This document shows positions 50,016 through 59,490 of a stretch of DNA of 64,000 nucleotides, piece by piece. The position numbers and the translations under genes are program-made. The notes under the pieces are model-generated. The model made no database searches. It worked only from the letters and a program-made list of their open reading frames with translations, and was not told where the DNA came from. Source of the DNA: an uncultured Bacteroidales bacterium (GTDB lineage: Bacteria; Bacteroidota; Bacteroidia; Bacteroidales; UBA932); the NCBI GenBank assembly GCA_944323805.1, contig CALUTW010000002.1, positions 143,659-207,658 of the forward strand. Direction: 5' to 3'. The stretch's first letter is position 1, and the number at the start of each line of letters is the position of its first letter.

Positions 50016-52793
50016 ATGAAAAGCGTGTTATCCAAAATATGGATTCCGACGGTATTTATCGGGATGGCGGCAGTCCAGTCTTACGGGATAGACGCCGGAA
50101 GAACAAGACATTCTTCCTGGTGGGAACATTCCAGGGACAGCATATCCTCAATATCAGAGACATACGGCTCGGACAGCACGTCGGCTGCGGATACGGTCCA
50201 GTTTCCTGACACCCTTTCGGGAGCAGTCGCGGATTCTCTCATGCCGGGCGACAGCCTCATCATGACGGCAGAAGATTCAGTCCCTCAGCTTACGGCAAGG
50301 GATACCATCATCGCCCCTGATTCGCTGAAAGACACGGACCCGTTCAGATACAGATACTATGTCGAGCTGAAAGATTCGCTTACAAGACTGCATACACGTG
50401 ATTCGCTCAGGAGTCTCGGGGACTCGCTCGAGCTTCACAAGCTGGACTCGCTTATCTTCAAGGACTCTTCCGAGACGGCATACAGGGATTCCATAGCATG
50501 GTTCAACTCCCTTTCAAGAAGGGAAAGGAAGAAATATCTTGCGGAGCTCGCATTGCCTGGCCTCATGGCACGTGCAGACAGCATCCTTAACGCCAAGGAC
50601 AGCATCAGGGCATACAAGGACAGCGTCATCGCTGCCACCCCGAGGATACTCGAGACATATGCAGTACCTGATTCGATGCAGTACAAGCGGCTTATAATGT
50701 GGACCCACGACCGGTATTTCAACAATATCAACCTCCAGCCGCAGGATACGTCATACAACTATCATTTCAACGACTATCCCTTCATGAAGACCGACGTGAA
50801 CGCCACATATCTGGGTGTCTCCGGGTCCCCGGTCCAGACATTCAATTTCTTCAAGAGGGAAGACGAGGAAAATGCCGTATTCTACACTCCGTACAGGACA
50901 TACAACCACTCCCCGGAGAATCTCCCGATGTTCAACACCAAGACCCCGTATACCGAACTGGCATACTGGGGGACCCTGTTTGCAAATGACGAGAAGGAAG
51001 AGACAAACATCAAGGTGCTGACAACCCAGAACATCCTCCCGGAACTCAATATCCTGCTGGAATACCAGAGATTCGGGTCAAACGGCATGCTCCAGAATGA
51101 GGCTACCGACAACAGGACATTCGTCGCTGCCACCAACTATCTGGGGAAAAGGTATCTGATGCATGCAGGATACATCTACAACAAGATAGAAAGGGGGGAA
51201 AACGGCGGAATTGTCGATAACATGTGGATACGCGACACCACGGTCGACGCAAGGGAGATTGCCGTGCATCTGCCGAACGCCACCAACAAGATCAAGAAGA
51301 ACACCATCTTCCTCGACCAGTCGTACAGGATTCCATTTGACTTCATATATGACATAGGCAAGGGGAAGAGAAAGGCAAGGAAAGCAGAGGAGGCGAGACG
51401 TGACAGCATCCTTGCATCGGGGGACAGCAGCGCAATCGCGGAGCTGTACCGCATGGAGGCTGAAGCGGCAGCAGGTCAGGATGACATGGCGAAAGCCGAT
51501 ACGATTGACAACAGGATTACCACGGCATTCATCGGACACAGCTCCGAATACTCGGTATTCACGAAATACTATACCGATGAAATCGGCGCAAGCGACGAGG
51601 ACGGGAGAAACTTCTACAACAACCGCTTCTATCTGAACCCGACATCTTCAGCAGACTCCATGAGGGTCATGAGGCTTGAGAACAGGGTATATCTGAGGCT
51701 GCAGCCATGGGCGGATGACGGAATAGTCTCCAAACTTGATGTAGGTCTCGGGGACAAGCTCCTGAACTACTATGATGTAGCCGCGACAAATGGATACCTC
51801 AAAAAAGGGAAGAACATCTCAAGGAACTCGCTCTATCTCTATGCCGGGGCACAGGGTCAGTACAAGAAGTACCTCAACTGGAACGCAACCGGAAGATACA
51901 CGTTCCTCGGGGCGGAAATAAACGATTTCGGGGTGGATGCGAATGTGTCTGTCAACCTGTATCCGTTCAGGCGTGACAGGAACAGCCCTCTGTCCCTTAC
52001 AGGACATTTCGAGACTTCACTGAAGACTCCGGACTACTATCAGGAGCATTTCCATTCAAACCACCACTGGTGGGACAGCGATTTCGGGAAGATATCGACT
52101 ACAAAGATAGAAGCAGGGCTGGATATCCCGAGATGGAGATTCAATGCCGGATTCGGCTATTCACTGCTCAGCAACAACATATATTATGATAATACAGGCA
52201 TAGCGAGACAAAATGTCACTCCGATGAGCGTAATGTCCGTCTATGCAAGGAAAGACTTCAGGGTCTGGAAGTTCCATTTTGACAATATGGCACTCTTCCA
52301 GGTGTCGTCAAACGAGAATGTGCTGCCATTGCCTATGCTGGCACTCAATTTGAGATACTATCTGCAGTTTGACGTGGTCAAGAAGGTAATGCAGATGCAG
52401 ATAGGCGCCAATGCGACCTATACCACCAGATGGCATGCACCGGGATACAGCCCTGATTCAGGAATGTTCCACAACCAGGACGATGAGCTCTACGGCAACT
52501 CCCCGTATATCGATGTATTCGTCAATATACAATGGAAGCGGGCCTGCATCTTTGTCAAGGCGGTCAATCTCGCGATGGGATGGCCGGACAATGCTGTCGA
52601 CTATTTCAGCGCGGACGGATACATCCGCTCCCAGAGAGCCATCAAGTTCGGGATATTCTGGCCTTTCTATGTCCAGTCAAAGAAGAATTCAAGCGTTGGA
52701 GGATCCGCGACGTCGGGAATTGACGGAGCCGGGTCCGGCGGTGGCGGACTCAGGTCCGGCATGCAGTCAGCAGGTAATCCTGTCCGGCGCTAA
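50016..52793 (+). CDS. Putative outer-membrane porin (Porin_10-like)
   Basis: From ATG 50016 the product has 925 residues, with a signal peptide (MKSVLSKIWIPTVFIGMAAVQSYG). A long region to about residue 215 is full of short Asp-Ser-Leu units (KDSLTRLHTRDSLRSLGDSL). From about 220 onward come repeated amphipathic beta-strands with aromatic girdles and conserved blocks such as QDTSYNYHFNDYPFMKTDVNATYLGVSGSP and a C-terminal series of strands ending WPFYVQSKK. This matches the large Bacteroidota putative porins (PF14121-like). A Gly/Ser-rich tail follows the last strand. The in-frame start at 49977 lies within the promoter and is rejected. Substrate unknown. Confidence 0.82.
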   Translation: MKSVLSKIWIPTVFIGMAAVQSYGIDAGRTRHSSWWEHSRDSISSISETYGSDSTSAADTVQFPDTLSGAVADSLMPGDSLIMTAEDSVPQLTARDTIIAPDSLKDTDPFRYRYYVELKDSLTRLHTRDSLRSLGDSLELHKLDSLIFKDSSETAYRDSIAWFNSLSRRERKKYLAELALPGLMARADSILNAKDSIRAYKDSVIAATPRILETYAVPDSMQYKRLIMWTHDRYFNNINLQPQDTSYNYHFNDYPFMKTDVNATYLGVSGSPVQTFNFFKREDEENAVFYTPYRTYNHSPENLPMFNTKTPYTELAYWGTLFANDEKEETNIKVLTTQNILPELNILLEYQRFGSNGMLQNEATDNRTFVAATNYLGKRYLMHAGYIYNKIERGENGGIVDNMWIRDTTVDAREIAVHLPNATNKIKKNTIFLDQSYRIPFDFIYDIGKGKRKARKAEEARRDSILASGDSSAIAELYRMEAEAAAGQDDMAKADTIDNRITTAFIGHSSEYSVFTKYYTDEIGASDEDGRNFYNNRFYLNPTSSADSMRVMRLENRVYLRLQPWADDGIVSKLDVGLGDKLLNYYDVAATNGYLKKGKNISRNSLYLYAGAQGQYKKYLNWNATGRYTFLGAEINDFGVDANVSVNLYPFRRDRNSPLSLTGHFETSLKTPDYYQEHFHSNHHWWDSDFGKISTTKIEAGLDIPRWRFNAGFGYSLLSNNIYYDNTGIARQNVTPMSVMSVYARKDFRVWKFHFDNMALFQVSSNENVLPLPMLALNLRYYLQFDVVKKVMQMQIGANATYTTRWHAPGYSPDSGMFHNQDDELYGNSPYIDVFVNIQWKRACIFVKAVNLAMGWPDNAVDYFSADGYIRSQRAIKFGIFWPFYVQSKKNSSVGGSATSGIDGAGSGGGGLRSGMQSAGNPVRR

Positions 52794-52804
52794 AATCAGA
52801 TATT

Positions 52805-53917
52805 ATGGTTAGTATTAAAAACAAGGTTAGCAGAAAAAAGAATGTCAACACGACAAGACATGAAAAAACTGAAGCAATTCTAAGGTATCTGGCAGCGACT
52901 GCCATCGTATTCGGAGTAGTGACCTTTTCACAGCGCTCCATAGCGGTTGACGCAATCGACACAAGCAGGGATACCTTCGCTGGAGACACGGTACGTTGCG
53001 CCATAGCAATAGGCGACAACATGTACTCCAAGGAGCTTATGACAGGGTTCAACTATGAACTGCTGGAAAAATTCGCCGGAACGGACAATTGCTCGATGAC
53101 AATCGTACCGGCAACTGAAAGGGACAATTATGTGGATTCACTTCTCACGGGATGTGTGGACATTGTCGTACTTCCTTACAAAGACACATCGATTGCGGGG
53201 ATTACCGTCTCGAAGCCGGTCGAAGGCTGTGTCTGGGCAGTGAAATCAGGCAGATTCTCCCATATAAGGGAAATAAACCTGTGGCTGGGCCACTATATGA
53301 GCTCGGATGAATATTCAGAGATGAAAGACAGGTTTTTCCGTTCCTACAACCCGTATCCGAAAGCCGAATACGGAATCCGGACACGGACAATCAGCCCTTA
53401 CGACAGCCTTATCAAGAAATACGCGGCATCGATGGGATGGGACTGGAGAATGCTTGCAGCTGTAATCTACCAGGAATCCAGGTTCTCGATAAACTCGATG
53501 TCATCCAGAGGGGCGACCGGACTCATGCAGGTAATGCCGTCGACAGCACTTCATTATGAAGTCTCCGACCTAATTGACCCTGAGCAGAACATAATCGCCG
53601 GGACATCGCACCTGAAAAGGCTCCAGAGGCTGTACCGCAGTACGGACATAAGCCGGGAAGAGCAGATCAAGTTTGTCCTTGCGGCATACAATGCCGGCGA
53701 AGGGCGTATTGAAGACTGCAGGAAATTCGCCGAGGACCGCAACCTGGACAACACCAGATGGGATGATATCGTCAAGGCGATACCTGACATGAGGGACAGG
53801 GACCTTGTCGAGGCATCATCACTGAAATTCGGAAGATTCAACGGAAGCGAGACCATCAGCTACGTGGACAGTGTCCTTGACCACTACAAGGCATTCTGCA
53901 CAATCTGCCCGGCATAG
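52805..53917 (+). CDS. MltF-like lytic murein transglycosylase
   Basis: Cleaves peptidoglycan between MurNAc and GlcNAc. The 370 residues have a basic cytoplasmic start, a membrane anchor/signal (about 28-45), a truncated periplasmic binding-protein-like domain (about 60-185) and a Slt lysozyme-like domain (about 196-350) with catalytic Glu224 in IYQESRF. SSRGATGLMQVMP and AYNAGEGRI follow, as in the family. The binding domain is shorter than in E. coli MltF, suggesting a single lobe. It follows the porin by 11 nt and is convergent with the LolE-like gene. Confidence 0.9.
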   Translation: MVSIKNKVSRKKNVNTTRHEKTEAILRYLAATAIVFGVVTFSQRSIAVDAIDTSRDTFAGDTVRCAIAIGDNMYSKELMTGFNYELLEKFAGTDNCSMTIVPATERDNYVDSLLTGCVDIVVLPYKDTSIAGITVSKPVEGCVWAVKSGRFSHIREINLWLGHYMSSDEYSEMKDRFFRSYNPYPKAEYGIRTRTISPYDSLIKKYAASMGWDWRMLAAVIYQESRFSINSMSSRGATGLMQVMPSTALHYEVSDLIDPEQNIIAGTSHLKRLQRLYRSTDISREEQIKFVLAAYNAGEGRIEDCRKFAEDRNLDNTRWDDIVKAIPDMRDRDLVEASSLKFGRFNGSETISYVDSVLDHYKAFCTICPA

Positions 53918-53924
53918 GGCAGCT

Positions 53925-55091
53925 TCAGCTGACCCTGACTGTCCTTGCCGGATCGACACCGGAGATGAAAAGGGACGGAATCAGCAGGAGCAGCATTATT
54001 ACCACGTATGCGCCAAGGTCCGCCGCCAGGACCAATGGCAGGTCGATATGCACAGGCACATATGAGACAAAGTAATTCTGGGGATCAAGCCTCAGAATTT
54101 TTGTAATGTCCTGAAGCCAGCATAACAGCAATGCGACGGCATTGCCTGCAGCCATTCCTTTCAGCACCACTGAAGAAGATGCTGAAAGGAATATTTTTGC
54201 TATATGCCTGTCCTTCATCCCGACAGACTTGAGTATGCCGATGACCGGTATGTTCTCGAACAGGATGATCAGCAGGCCTGAAATCATATTGAATCCTGCC
54301 ACAACAGTCATCAGGACAAGGATAAAGAGTACATTGAAGTCAATGAGGTCCAGCCAGTCAAAAAGCTGAGGATAGCGTGACGCGGCAGATGAAGCCGTGA
54401 CGGCAGGCTCTTCAGGGGAAGTGTACAGCATGGCTACAGTACCGATGTCGGCTGCAGCATGTTCAAGGGCATCTACCGACCTGAATGACGGGGACAGGCT
54501 GAATTCAAGTGCAGATACACTGCCGGCATCCCAGCCGTTAAGCCGCTGCAGGTCTGCAAGGGACGTCCGCACCACCATATTCTCATCCGAATCCAGGATA
54601 CTGTCATACAGTGACACGACATGGAATTTCCTTACCTGGACACGTTCCCCCACAAAATATGCGGTAATGTCGTCTCCGGCTGCTATCCCCAGTTTCGCGG
54701 CCAATCTTGCCGGGACGGAGACCCCAAGTCCAGAAAGGAGCGAATCCCGCCGGCATCCCTTGAAAAGGACCCCGTGGATATTATCCCCGGATTTCACTAT
54801 GCCGCCTCTGTATATTACAGGTTCGATTTCCTTTATATAGGGAATTTCAGCAAGTTTCCCGTAATAAGACGGATGCATGGGTACAGGCACCACCTCCCCA
54901 CCCCAGCCGGTTTCGGCGGAAACAAGCTGTACATCGCCTGAAACAGAAGAAACGCCGTCGCGAATCTCATGTCTGAACCCGGACGAGACCGCAACGGCGA
55001 TTATCATTACAAGGAAACTGACCGCAATGGAAACCATTGCAATGTTCCCTTTGAAACTTATTCTTTTCGCTATAAACCTGGATGCATCCAT
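53925..55091 (-). CDS. LolC/LolE-like FtsX-domain permease
   Basis: A 388-residue permease with one N-terminal TM (about 18-38, MVSIAVSFLVMIIAVAVSSG), a periplasmic domain (GGIVKSGDNIHGVLFKG resembles LolE's retrochaperone region) and a three-helix FtsX block from about 255 (NVLFILVLMTVVAGFNMISGLLIILFENIPVIGILKSVGM). This is the lipoprotein-releasing type. No LolD ATPase is adjacent; the lone ATPase at 27110 belongs to another operon. It lies 7 nt after the M13 peptidase gene. Confidence 0.85.
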   Translation of the reverse strand: MDASRFIAKRISFKGNIAMVSIAVSFLVMIIAVAVSSGFRHEIRDGVSSVSGDVQLVSAETGWGGEVVPVPMHPSYYGKLAEIPYIKEIEPVIYRGGIVKSGDNIHGVLFKGCRRDSLLSGLGVSVPARLAAKLGIAAGDDITAYFVGERVQVRKFHVVSLYDSILDSDENMVVRTSLADLQRLNGWDAGSVSALEFSLSPSFRSVDALEHAAADIGTVAMLYTSPEEPAVTASSAASRYPQLFDWLDLIDFNVLFILVLMTVVAGFNMISGLLIILFENIPVIGILKSVGMKDRHIAKIFLSASSSVVLKGMAAGNAVALLLCWLQDITKILRLDPQNYFVSYVPVHIDLPLVLAADLGAYVVIMLLLLIPSLFISGVDPARTVRVS

Positions 55092-55098
55092 GCGGCTG

Positions 55099-57108
55099 CT
55101 ACCATATTACCACCCGTTCATCCTCAGGGCGGAACATGGCATCACCCTCGACAATCCCGAAGGCATCGAAGAATGTCTGCAGGTTGCGCAGAGTCACATT
55201 TACCCTGTTCTCTCCCAATGAATGCACATCGAGCTTGGTCAGCCTGGCCTTTTCCTCGTCAGTTATGTTCTGCGCCCAGAGTGTAGCATACGAAAGGTAG
55301 AATCTCTGCTCGGCGGTAAATCCATCCACCGGTTCAGGATGACTGTCCCCGAAAGAATTCTGCATGGCGGTATATGCTATCCTGAGACCTCCCTGGTCAG
55401 CGATATTCTCACCGAGACAAAGTGCGCCGTTGGCATGAAGTCCAGGCAGGATCTCGACCTCGTCAAACTGACTGACAAGAACAGACGTCTTGGCCTTGAA
55501 TGCCTCGGCATCAGCCTCCGTCCACCAGTTGACCATATTGCCGTCCTTGTCGAAGTTCCTTCCCTGGTCATCGAATCCATGGGTCATTTCATGGCTTATG
55601 ACCACTCCTATGCCGCCATAGTTGACCGCATCATCCGCATCCGGATTATAGAACGGCGGCTGGAGAATGGCTGCAGGGAAGCATATCTCGTTTGTAGTAG
55701 GATTGTAATATGCATTCACAGTCTGAGGACTCATCAGCCATTCTGTCTTGTCCACCGGCTTGCCGAGCCTTGAAAGATTGTCTGCAACGTACCATTTGGC
55801 GGCATTGCGGATATTCTCATAATAGCTGAGGGAAGGATTGATTATCAGGGATGAATAATCTTTCCATTTATCAGGATAGCCTATCTTCACGACAAAGGCA
55901 TTGAGTTTCTCGTGGGCCTTCATCTTTGTCGAATCGCTCATCCAGTCCAGAGAGTCCACATGCTCCCCGAGAGCCTGGCGGATATTGTCGACCATCTTCA
56001 GTACCCTGTCCTTTTCCGCAGCGGAGAAATACTTTGTCACATACATCTTGCCGACAGCCTCGGAAAGCAGGCGGTCCGGTACGGACATGGCGCGTTTCCA
56101 GCGAGGCTTCTGCTCCTGGACCCCGGCCATCTGCTTCTCGAAGAACTCGAACGATGCAGTATAGAAATCATCGCTCAGAGCCCCGCATGCGCCCTGGACG
56201 AGCTGTCCCAGCATATAATTCTTCATTACCTCGATATTCTCAGATGCGAACATCTTATCGAGTGCGGAGAAATACGACGGCTGGCCGACCACGAGCTTAT
56301 CCTGAGGATTGATGCCCATCGCCCTGAAATACACCGTGAAATCAAGGTCAGGATATGCGGCTGCAAGCTCCTCCGAGCTCATCGGGTTGTACATCCTCTG
56401 GACATCCCTCAGCTCCACGCTCGACCAAGATGCACGTGCAATGGCATCCTCCACAGTCAGGGCATCGGAAGCGGCCTTATCTGCGTCCGCGATTCCGGCA
56501 AGGCTGAAAATCCTTGCAAGGAAGAGCCTGTAGCCCTCCTTCAATGCAGAATTGGCAGTATCGATATAGTAGTCCCTGTCCCCCATTCCGAGGCCGGACT
56601 GTCCCAGATACAATATCTGGCTGTCACTGTCCATCATGTCGGACATCACATACATATCGAAGAACGGGTAGTCGGAGCATAGATGCATCGAGGCAATCGT
56701 CTCCACAAGACCTCTCTTGTCCTTTATGGCACGTATCCTGTCTATCCCGGACATGATCGGAGCCGCACCTTCGCTGTTCAGACGTACGGAATCCAGTCCC
56801 ATCCTGTACAGGTCGGATATCTTCTGCTCTACGCTGCCAGGCATTACCTCCTGCCTGTCGAGACCGGCAAAGAGGTCATTGAGGCGTTTCTGGTTATTCT
56901 CGTTCAGAACATCGAAAGAGCCGAACCTTGCGAATTCCGGCTTGAGAGGATTGTTCTTCTGCCATCCTCCTGTTGCATACTGATAGAAATTTTCTGCGGG
57001 GGAGATTGAAGTGTCAAGGTTTGCGGGATCAATGGCATGTACAGCCTGCGGCGTTTCGTTGCATGCCATTGCCAATGCAGGAATCATAATCAACAGCAAT
57101 TTTTTCAT
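55099..57108 (-). CDS. M13-family zinc metallopeptidase lipoprotein (PepO/neprilysin-like)
   Basis: From ATG 57108 it has 669 residues, with a lipoprotein signal MKKLLLIMIPALAMAC. Peptidase_M13_N fills about 35-430. The catalytic domain has NAYYNPTTNEICFPAAILQPPF, the zinc site HEMTH at about 506-510, GENIADQGGL with the third ligand Glu, and the C-terminal RVNVTLRNL. It cleaves small peptides, probably in the periplasm or at the surface. The in-frame extension to 57195 runs across the promoter region and is rejected. Confidence 0.95.
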   Translation of the reverse strand: MKKLLLIMIPALAMACNETPQAVHAIDPANLDTSISPAENFYQYATGGWQKNNPLKPEFARFGSFDVLNENNQKRLNDLFAGLDRQEVMPGSVEQKISDLYRMGLDSVRLNSEGAAPIMSGIDRIRAIKDKRGLVETIASMHLCSDYPFFDMYVMSDMMDSDSQILYLGQSGLGMGDRDYYIDTANSALKEGYRLFLARIFSLAGIADADKAASDALTVEDAIARASWSSVELRDVQRMYNPMSSEELAAAYPDLDFTVYFRAMGINPQDKLVVGQPSYFSALDKMFASENIEVMKNYMLGQLVQGACGALSDDFYTASFEFFEKQMAGVQEQKPRWKRAMSVPDRLLSEAVGKMYVTKYFSAAEKDRVLKMVDNIRQALGEHVDSLDWMSDSTKMKAHEKLNAFVVKIGYPDKWKDYSSLIINPSLSYYENIRNAAKWYVADNLSRLGKPVDKTEWLMSPQTVNAYYNPTTNEICFPAAILQPPFYNPDADDAVNYGGIGVVISHEMTHGFDDQGRNFDKDGNMVNWWTEADAEAFKAKTSVLVSQFDEVEILPGLHANGALCLGENIADQGGLRIAYTAMQNSFGDSHPEPVDGFTAEQRFYLSYATLWAQNITDEEKARLTKLDVHSLGENRVNVTLRNLQTFFDAFGIVEGDAMFRPEDERVVIW

Positions 57109-57142
57109 CAGTCCTAATTTTATCCATTTCTGAAATATCATG

Positions 57143-57150
57143 CAAATGTA
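57143..57150 (-). promoter_or_regulatory. Probable -7 element of the M13 peptidase promoter
   Basis: Minus-strand TACATTTG fits TAnnTTTG, 34 nt upstream of the ATG at 57108; no strong -33 box. Confidence 0.5.
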
Positions 57151-57231
57151 AATAAATTCATCGGGATATGGCTTATTAACTGAAAAAATATGCATCTTTG
57201 TAAGGATATATATCCCTTACCAGTTATCGCA

Positions 57232-58176
57232 ATGACAAGAATACGTACATACATTCTGATGCTTGCCTTATGTGCAGGCATTGCGGGTGCCAGGGCATAT
57301 GCCCAGGAGAACAGGGCTGAACGTTTCGCCGAAAGATACAATCTACTCGTATCAAAGCTTGGTGCAGACGGCGTCGGCATCGAGACACTGCTGAATGCCT
57401 GGGCTGCAGAGGATTCGACAGACCTGCGCCTGTATACCGCCAGATTCAGCTATTATTTCGCGAAATCCCAGGCAGATTCCGTAGTGTCCCGGCACGAGAG
57501 GAAATACCTCGGGATGTCCCCGATCCTGCAGCTGAAAGACTCGACAGGCACGGATGTCTACTATTTCCAGGAGCGCTTCTATGACGACTCCCTGTTTTCA
57601 ATTGCAATCAAGACAGCCGACAAGGCGATAAGGATGTGGCCCGAGAGGCTTGACCTGAGACTGCTCAAGGCCGATGCCCTGAGTGCATACGAGAAAGGCA
57701 GTCCGGACATGACATCCGCGTATCTCGAAAGCCTGGCCGATGAGTACTTTTCTGGCGGGAAGCAATGGACATACCCGGGAGACACCGTCGATGACGCTTT
57801 CTTCAAGGGCATCATCCAGCAGTACTGCGCCTCATTCTTCAGCCTCGGAACAAGGAATTCATATGAAGCCTTCCGGCAGCTTGCGGAAACAATGCTCGGA
57901 TATCTGCCTGACGACCCGACATTCATGTCCGACATAGGCTCATACCTGCTCATTGCCAGGTCCGACTATAAGGGGGCTCTCAAATGCTACAACAAGGTGC
58001 TGAAGACCAGCCCGGAGGACTATACCGCAATCAAGAACTGCATCATTGTCGCAAGACACATGAAAAATGTCAGGATGGAAAAGAAATATCTTGCCATGAT
58101 GGCCGAATACGGGCCTGAAACCGAAAAGAAGGCGGCTGCCGTCAGACTCGGGCTCCTGTCCGGGAAGAAAAAGTAG
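57232..58176 (+). CDS. Periplasmic TPR-like protein
   Basis: A 314-residue secreted protein with signal peptide MTRIRTYILMLALCAGIAGA and cleavage near RAYA-QE. The mature part is helical, with tetratricopeptide-like units, clearest at about 245-285 (GSYLLIARSDYKGALKCYNKVLKTSPEDYTAI), including a canonical TPR turn. No enzymatic motif is seen. Such proteins act as scaffolds; the partner is unknown. The start at 57232 was chosen for its signal peptide over an in-frame ATG at 57190. Convergent with dprA. Confidence 0.8.
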   Translation: MTRIRTYILMLALCAGIAGARAYAQENRAERFAERYNLLVSKLGADGVGIETLLNAWAAEDSTDLRLYTARFSYYFAKSQADSVVSRHERKYLGMSPILQLKDSTGTDVYYFQERFYDDSLFSIAIKTADKAIRMWPERLDLRLLKADALSAYEKGSPDMTSAYLESLADEYFSGGKQWTYPGDTVDDAFFKGIIQQYCASFFSLGTRNSYEAFRQLAETMLGYLPDDPTFMSDIGSYLLIARSDYKGALKCYNKVLKTSPEDYTAIKNCIIVARHMKNVRMEKKYLAMMAEYGPETEKKAAAVRLGLLSGKKK

Positions 58177-58208
58177 GCAGGCATACGGCAGCCGTACTAC
58201 TGCCTGCC
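58176..58208. terminator. Long hairpin spanning both stop codons of the TPR gene and dprA
   Basis: GGCAGGCA (58176-58183) pairs with TGCCTGCC (58201-58208), and TACGG pairs with CCGTA inside it, with a 4-nt bulge. It begins at the last base of the TPR stop and contains the dprA stop (58197-58199). No U-tract is seen in either direction, so termination is likely partial or it may protect 3' ends. Confidence 0.5.
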
Positions 58209-59363
58209 GACACATATGGAGCACCGCTGCATGATGTCGACGGCAAGCATGCCGTCCTGTTCCAGCATTGCGACATACTCCCTCGTCTCCTTCCATGGAC
58301 GCCCGAGCATTACCGCGAGTTCATCCACGGTTATGCCGCGGTTGCGGCGCACAGCCGATATCACGGCAGCAAGGTCCCCGATCTTCCTGCTGTCCAGCCT
58401 CCCGGCGAACACTTCCCTGACATAGTCCTCCGGAATCTTTCGCCGCACACCTTCCCCCATACGCAGCCCCATGCCGGCCGCCAGGTCCTCAAGCGAAAAC
58501 ACCGGCTCTGCGGACCTGCTTCTTATCAGCCAGTTGCATCCCCGGGAACGGTCATCGTCAATCCGTCCCGGAAGGGCATATACATTCCTGTCGTATGACA
58601 TGGCAAGCCCGGCCGTTACCATCCCGCCTCCCTTCATTCTTGACTCCATAAGTATCACGGAGGAAGACAGGCCCGCTATTATCCTGTTCCGTCTGATAAA
58701 ATTAACCTTGAGAGGGGATGTCCCGACGGGAAAATCAGTGACAAGGGCGCCATGGGAGGCAATCTCATCAGCGATGGAAGCATGTCTGGAAGGATATACG
58801 GAGTCCGGGCCTGTCGCCATTACGGCTATGGTAAGGAGGCCTGAATCAAGGGCCTGCCGGTGCGCAATGAAATCCACCCCATACGCCAGTCCGCTCACTA
58901 TCACAGGAGGTTCCGGAGTCACGGAGGACATGGACGACACCACCCTCATGGTCCATTCCCTGCCATAGGCCGAGACATCCCTCGTCCCGACTACAGACAG
59001 CATCCCCCTTTTCCCGAGGATATCCGCAGGCCGGAGACTGCTCCTGACATAGATACCTGCCGGGGCATCCGGACATTCCCTGAGCAATGCCGGATAATCC
59101 CCGTCCGTACAGCCGATGAAAACACATCCTGCCGAAGCAGCCTTCTCCAGCTCCCTGGAGGCATCATCCAGGGCCTTCGGCGATATCCTGGAGCGGTGCA
59201 CCGAATACGGCCCGAATACCGTATCAAGCCCTTCCCTGTCCAGGCTGAAGACCGCAGCCGCACTCCCGAACGCCTCGACAAGGGCATGGGAAATCTTCGG
59301 CTCATATCCGAAGATCATATTCAGTGCACAGCAGCATAATGTCTCGTCATATCTTCCGCTCAT
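58197..59363 (-). CDS. dprA: DNA-processing protein DprA
   Basis: Loads RecA on incoming single-stranded DNA during transformation; widely conserved. From ATG 59363 it has 388 residues: an N-terminal helical region, the Rossmann-like core with VVGTRDVSAYGRE, IVSGLAYGVDFIAHRQAL, VMATGPDSVYPSRH, FPVGTSPLKVNFIRRNRIIAGLS and VYALPGRIDDDRSRGCNWLI. A C-terminal winged-helix-like DprA_WH domain (about 325-385) ends it. A longer reading to 59411 runs into the promoter. Confidence 0.95.
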   Translation of the reverse strand: MSGRYDETLCCCALNMIFGYEPKISHALVEAFGSAAAVFSLDREGLDTVFGPYSVHRSRISPKALDDASRELEKAASAGCVFIGCTDGDYPALLRECPDAPAGIYVRSSLRPADILGKRGMLSVVGTRDVSAYGREWTMRVVSSMSSVTPEPPVIVSGLAYGVDFIAHRQALDSGLLTIAVMATGPDSVYPSRHASIADEIASHGALVTDFPVGTSPLKVNFIRRNRIIAGLSSSVILMESRMKGGGMVTAGLAMSYDRNVYALPGRIDDDRSRGCNWLIRSRSAEPVFSLEDLAAGMGLRMGEGVRRKIPEDYVREVFAGRLDSRKIGDLAAVISAVRRNRGITVDELAVMLGRPWKETREYVAMLEQDGMLAVDIMQRCSICVGRQ

Positions 59364-59381
59364 CCTGTCGTCTTTTTCCTG

Positions 59382-59389
59382 CAAATGTA
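59382..59389 (-). promoter_or_regulatory. Probable -7 element of the dprA promoter
   Basis: Minus-strand TACATTTG, 18 nt upstream of the ATG at 59363 and just after the queA terminator. Confidence 0.5.
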
Positions 59390-59412
59390 TCCGGAAGACA
59401 TATGGGCACATA

Positions 59413-59452
59413 AAAAATGTGGCGGAATCCTGGAAAGATCCGCCACATTTTT
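59413..59452 (-). terminator. Intrinsic terminator of queA
   Basis: A perfect 14-bp stem: AAAAATGTGGCGGA (59413-59426) with TCCGCCACATTTTT (59439-59452), 12-nt loop. On the minus strand the stem is followed by a run of U. It lies 38 nt after the queA stop. Confidence 0.9.
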
Positions 59453-59490
59453 CTCTTTTCCTATATTATTTTCTCTTTTTTACTGTCCCG

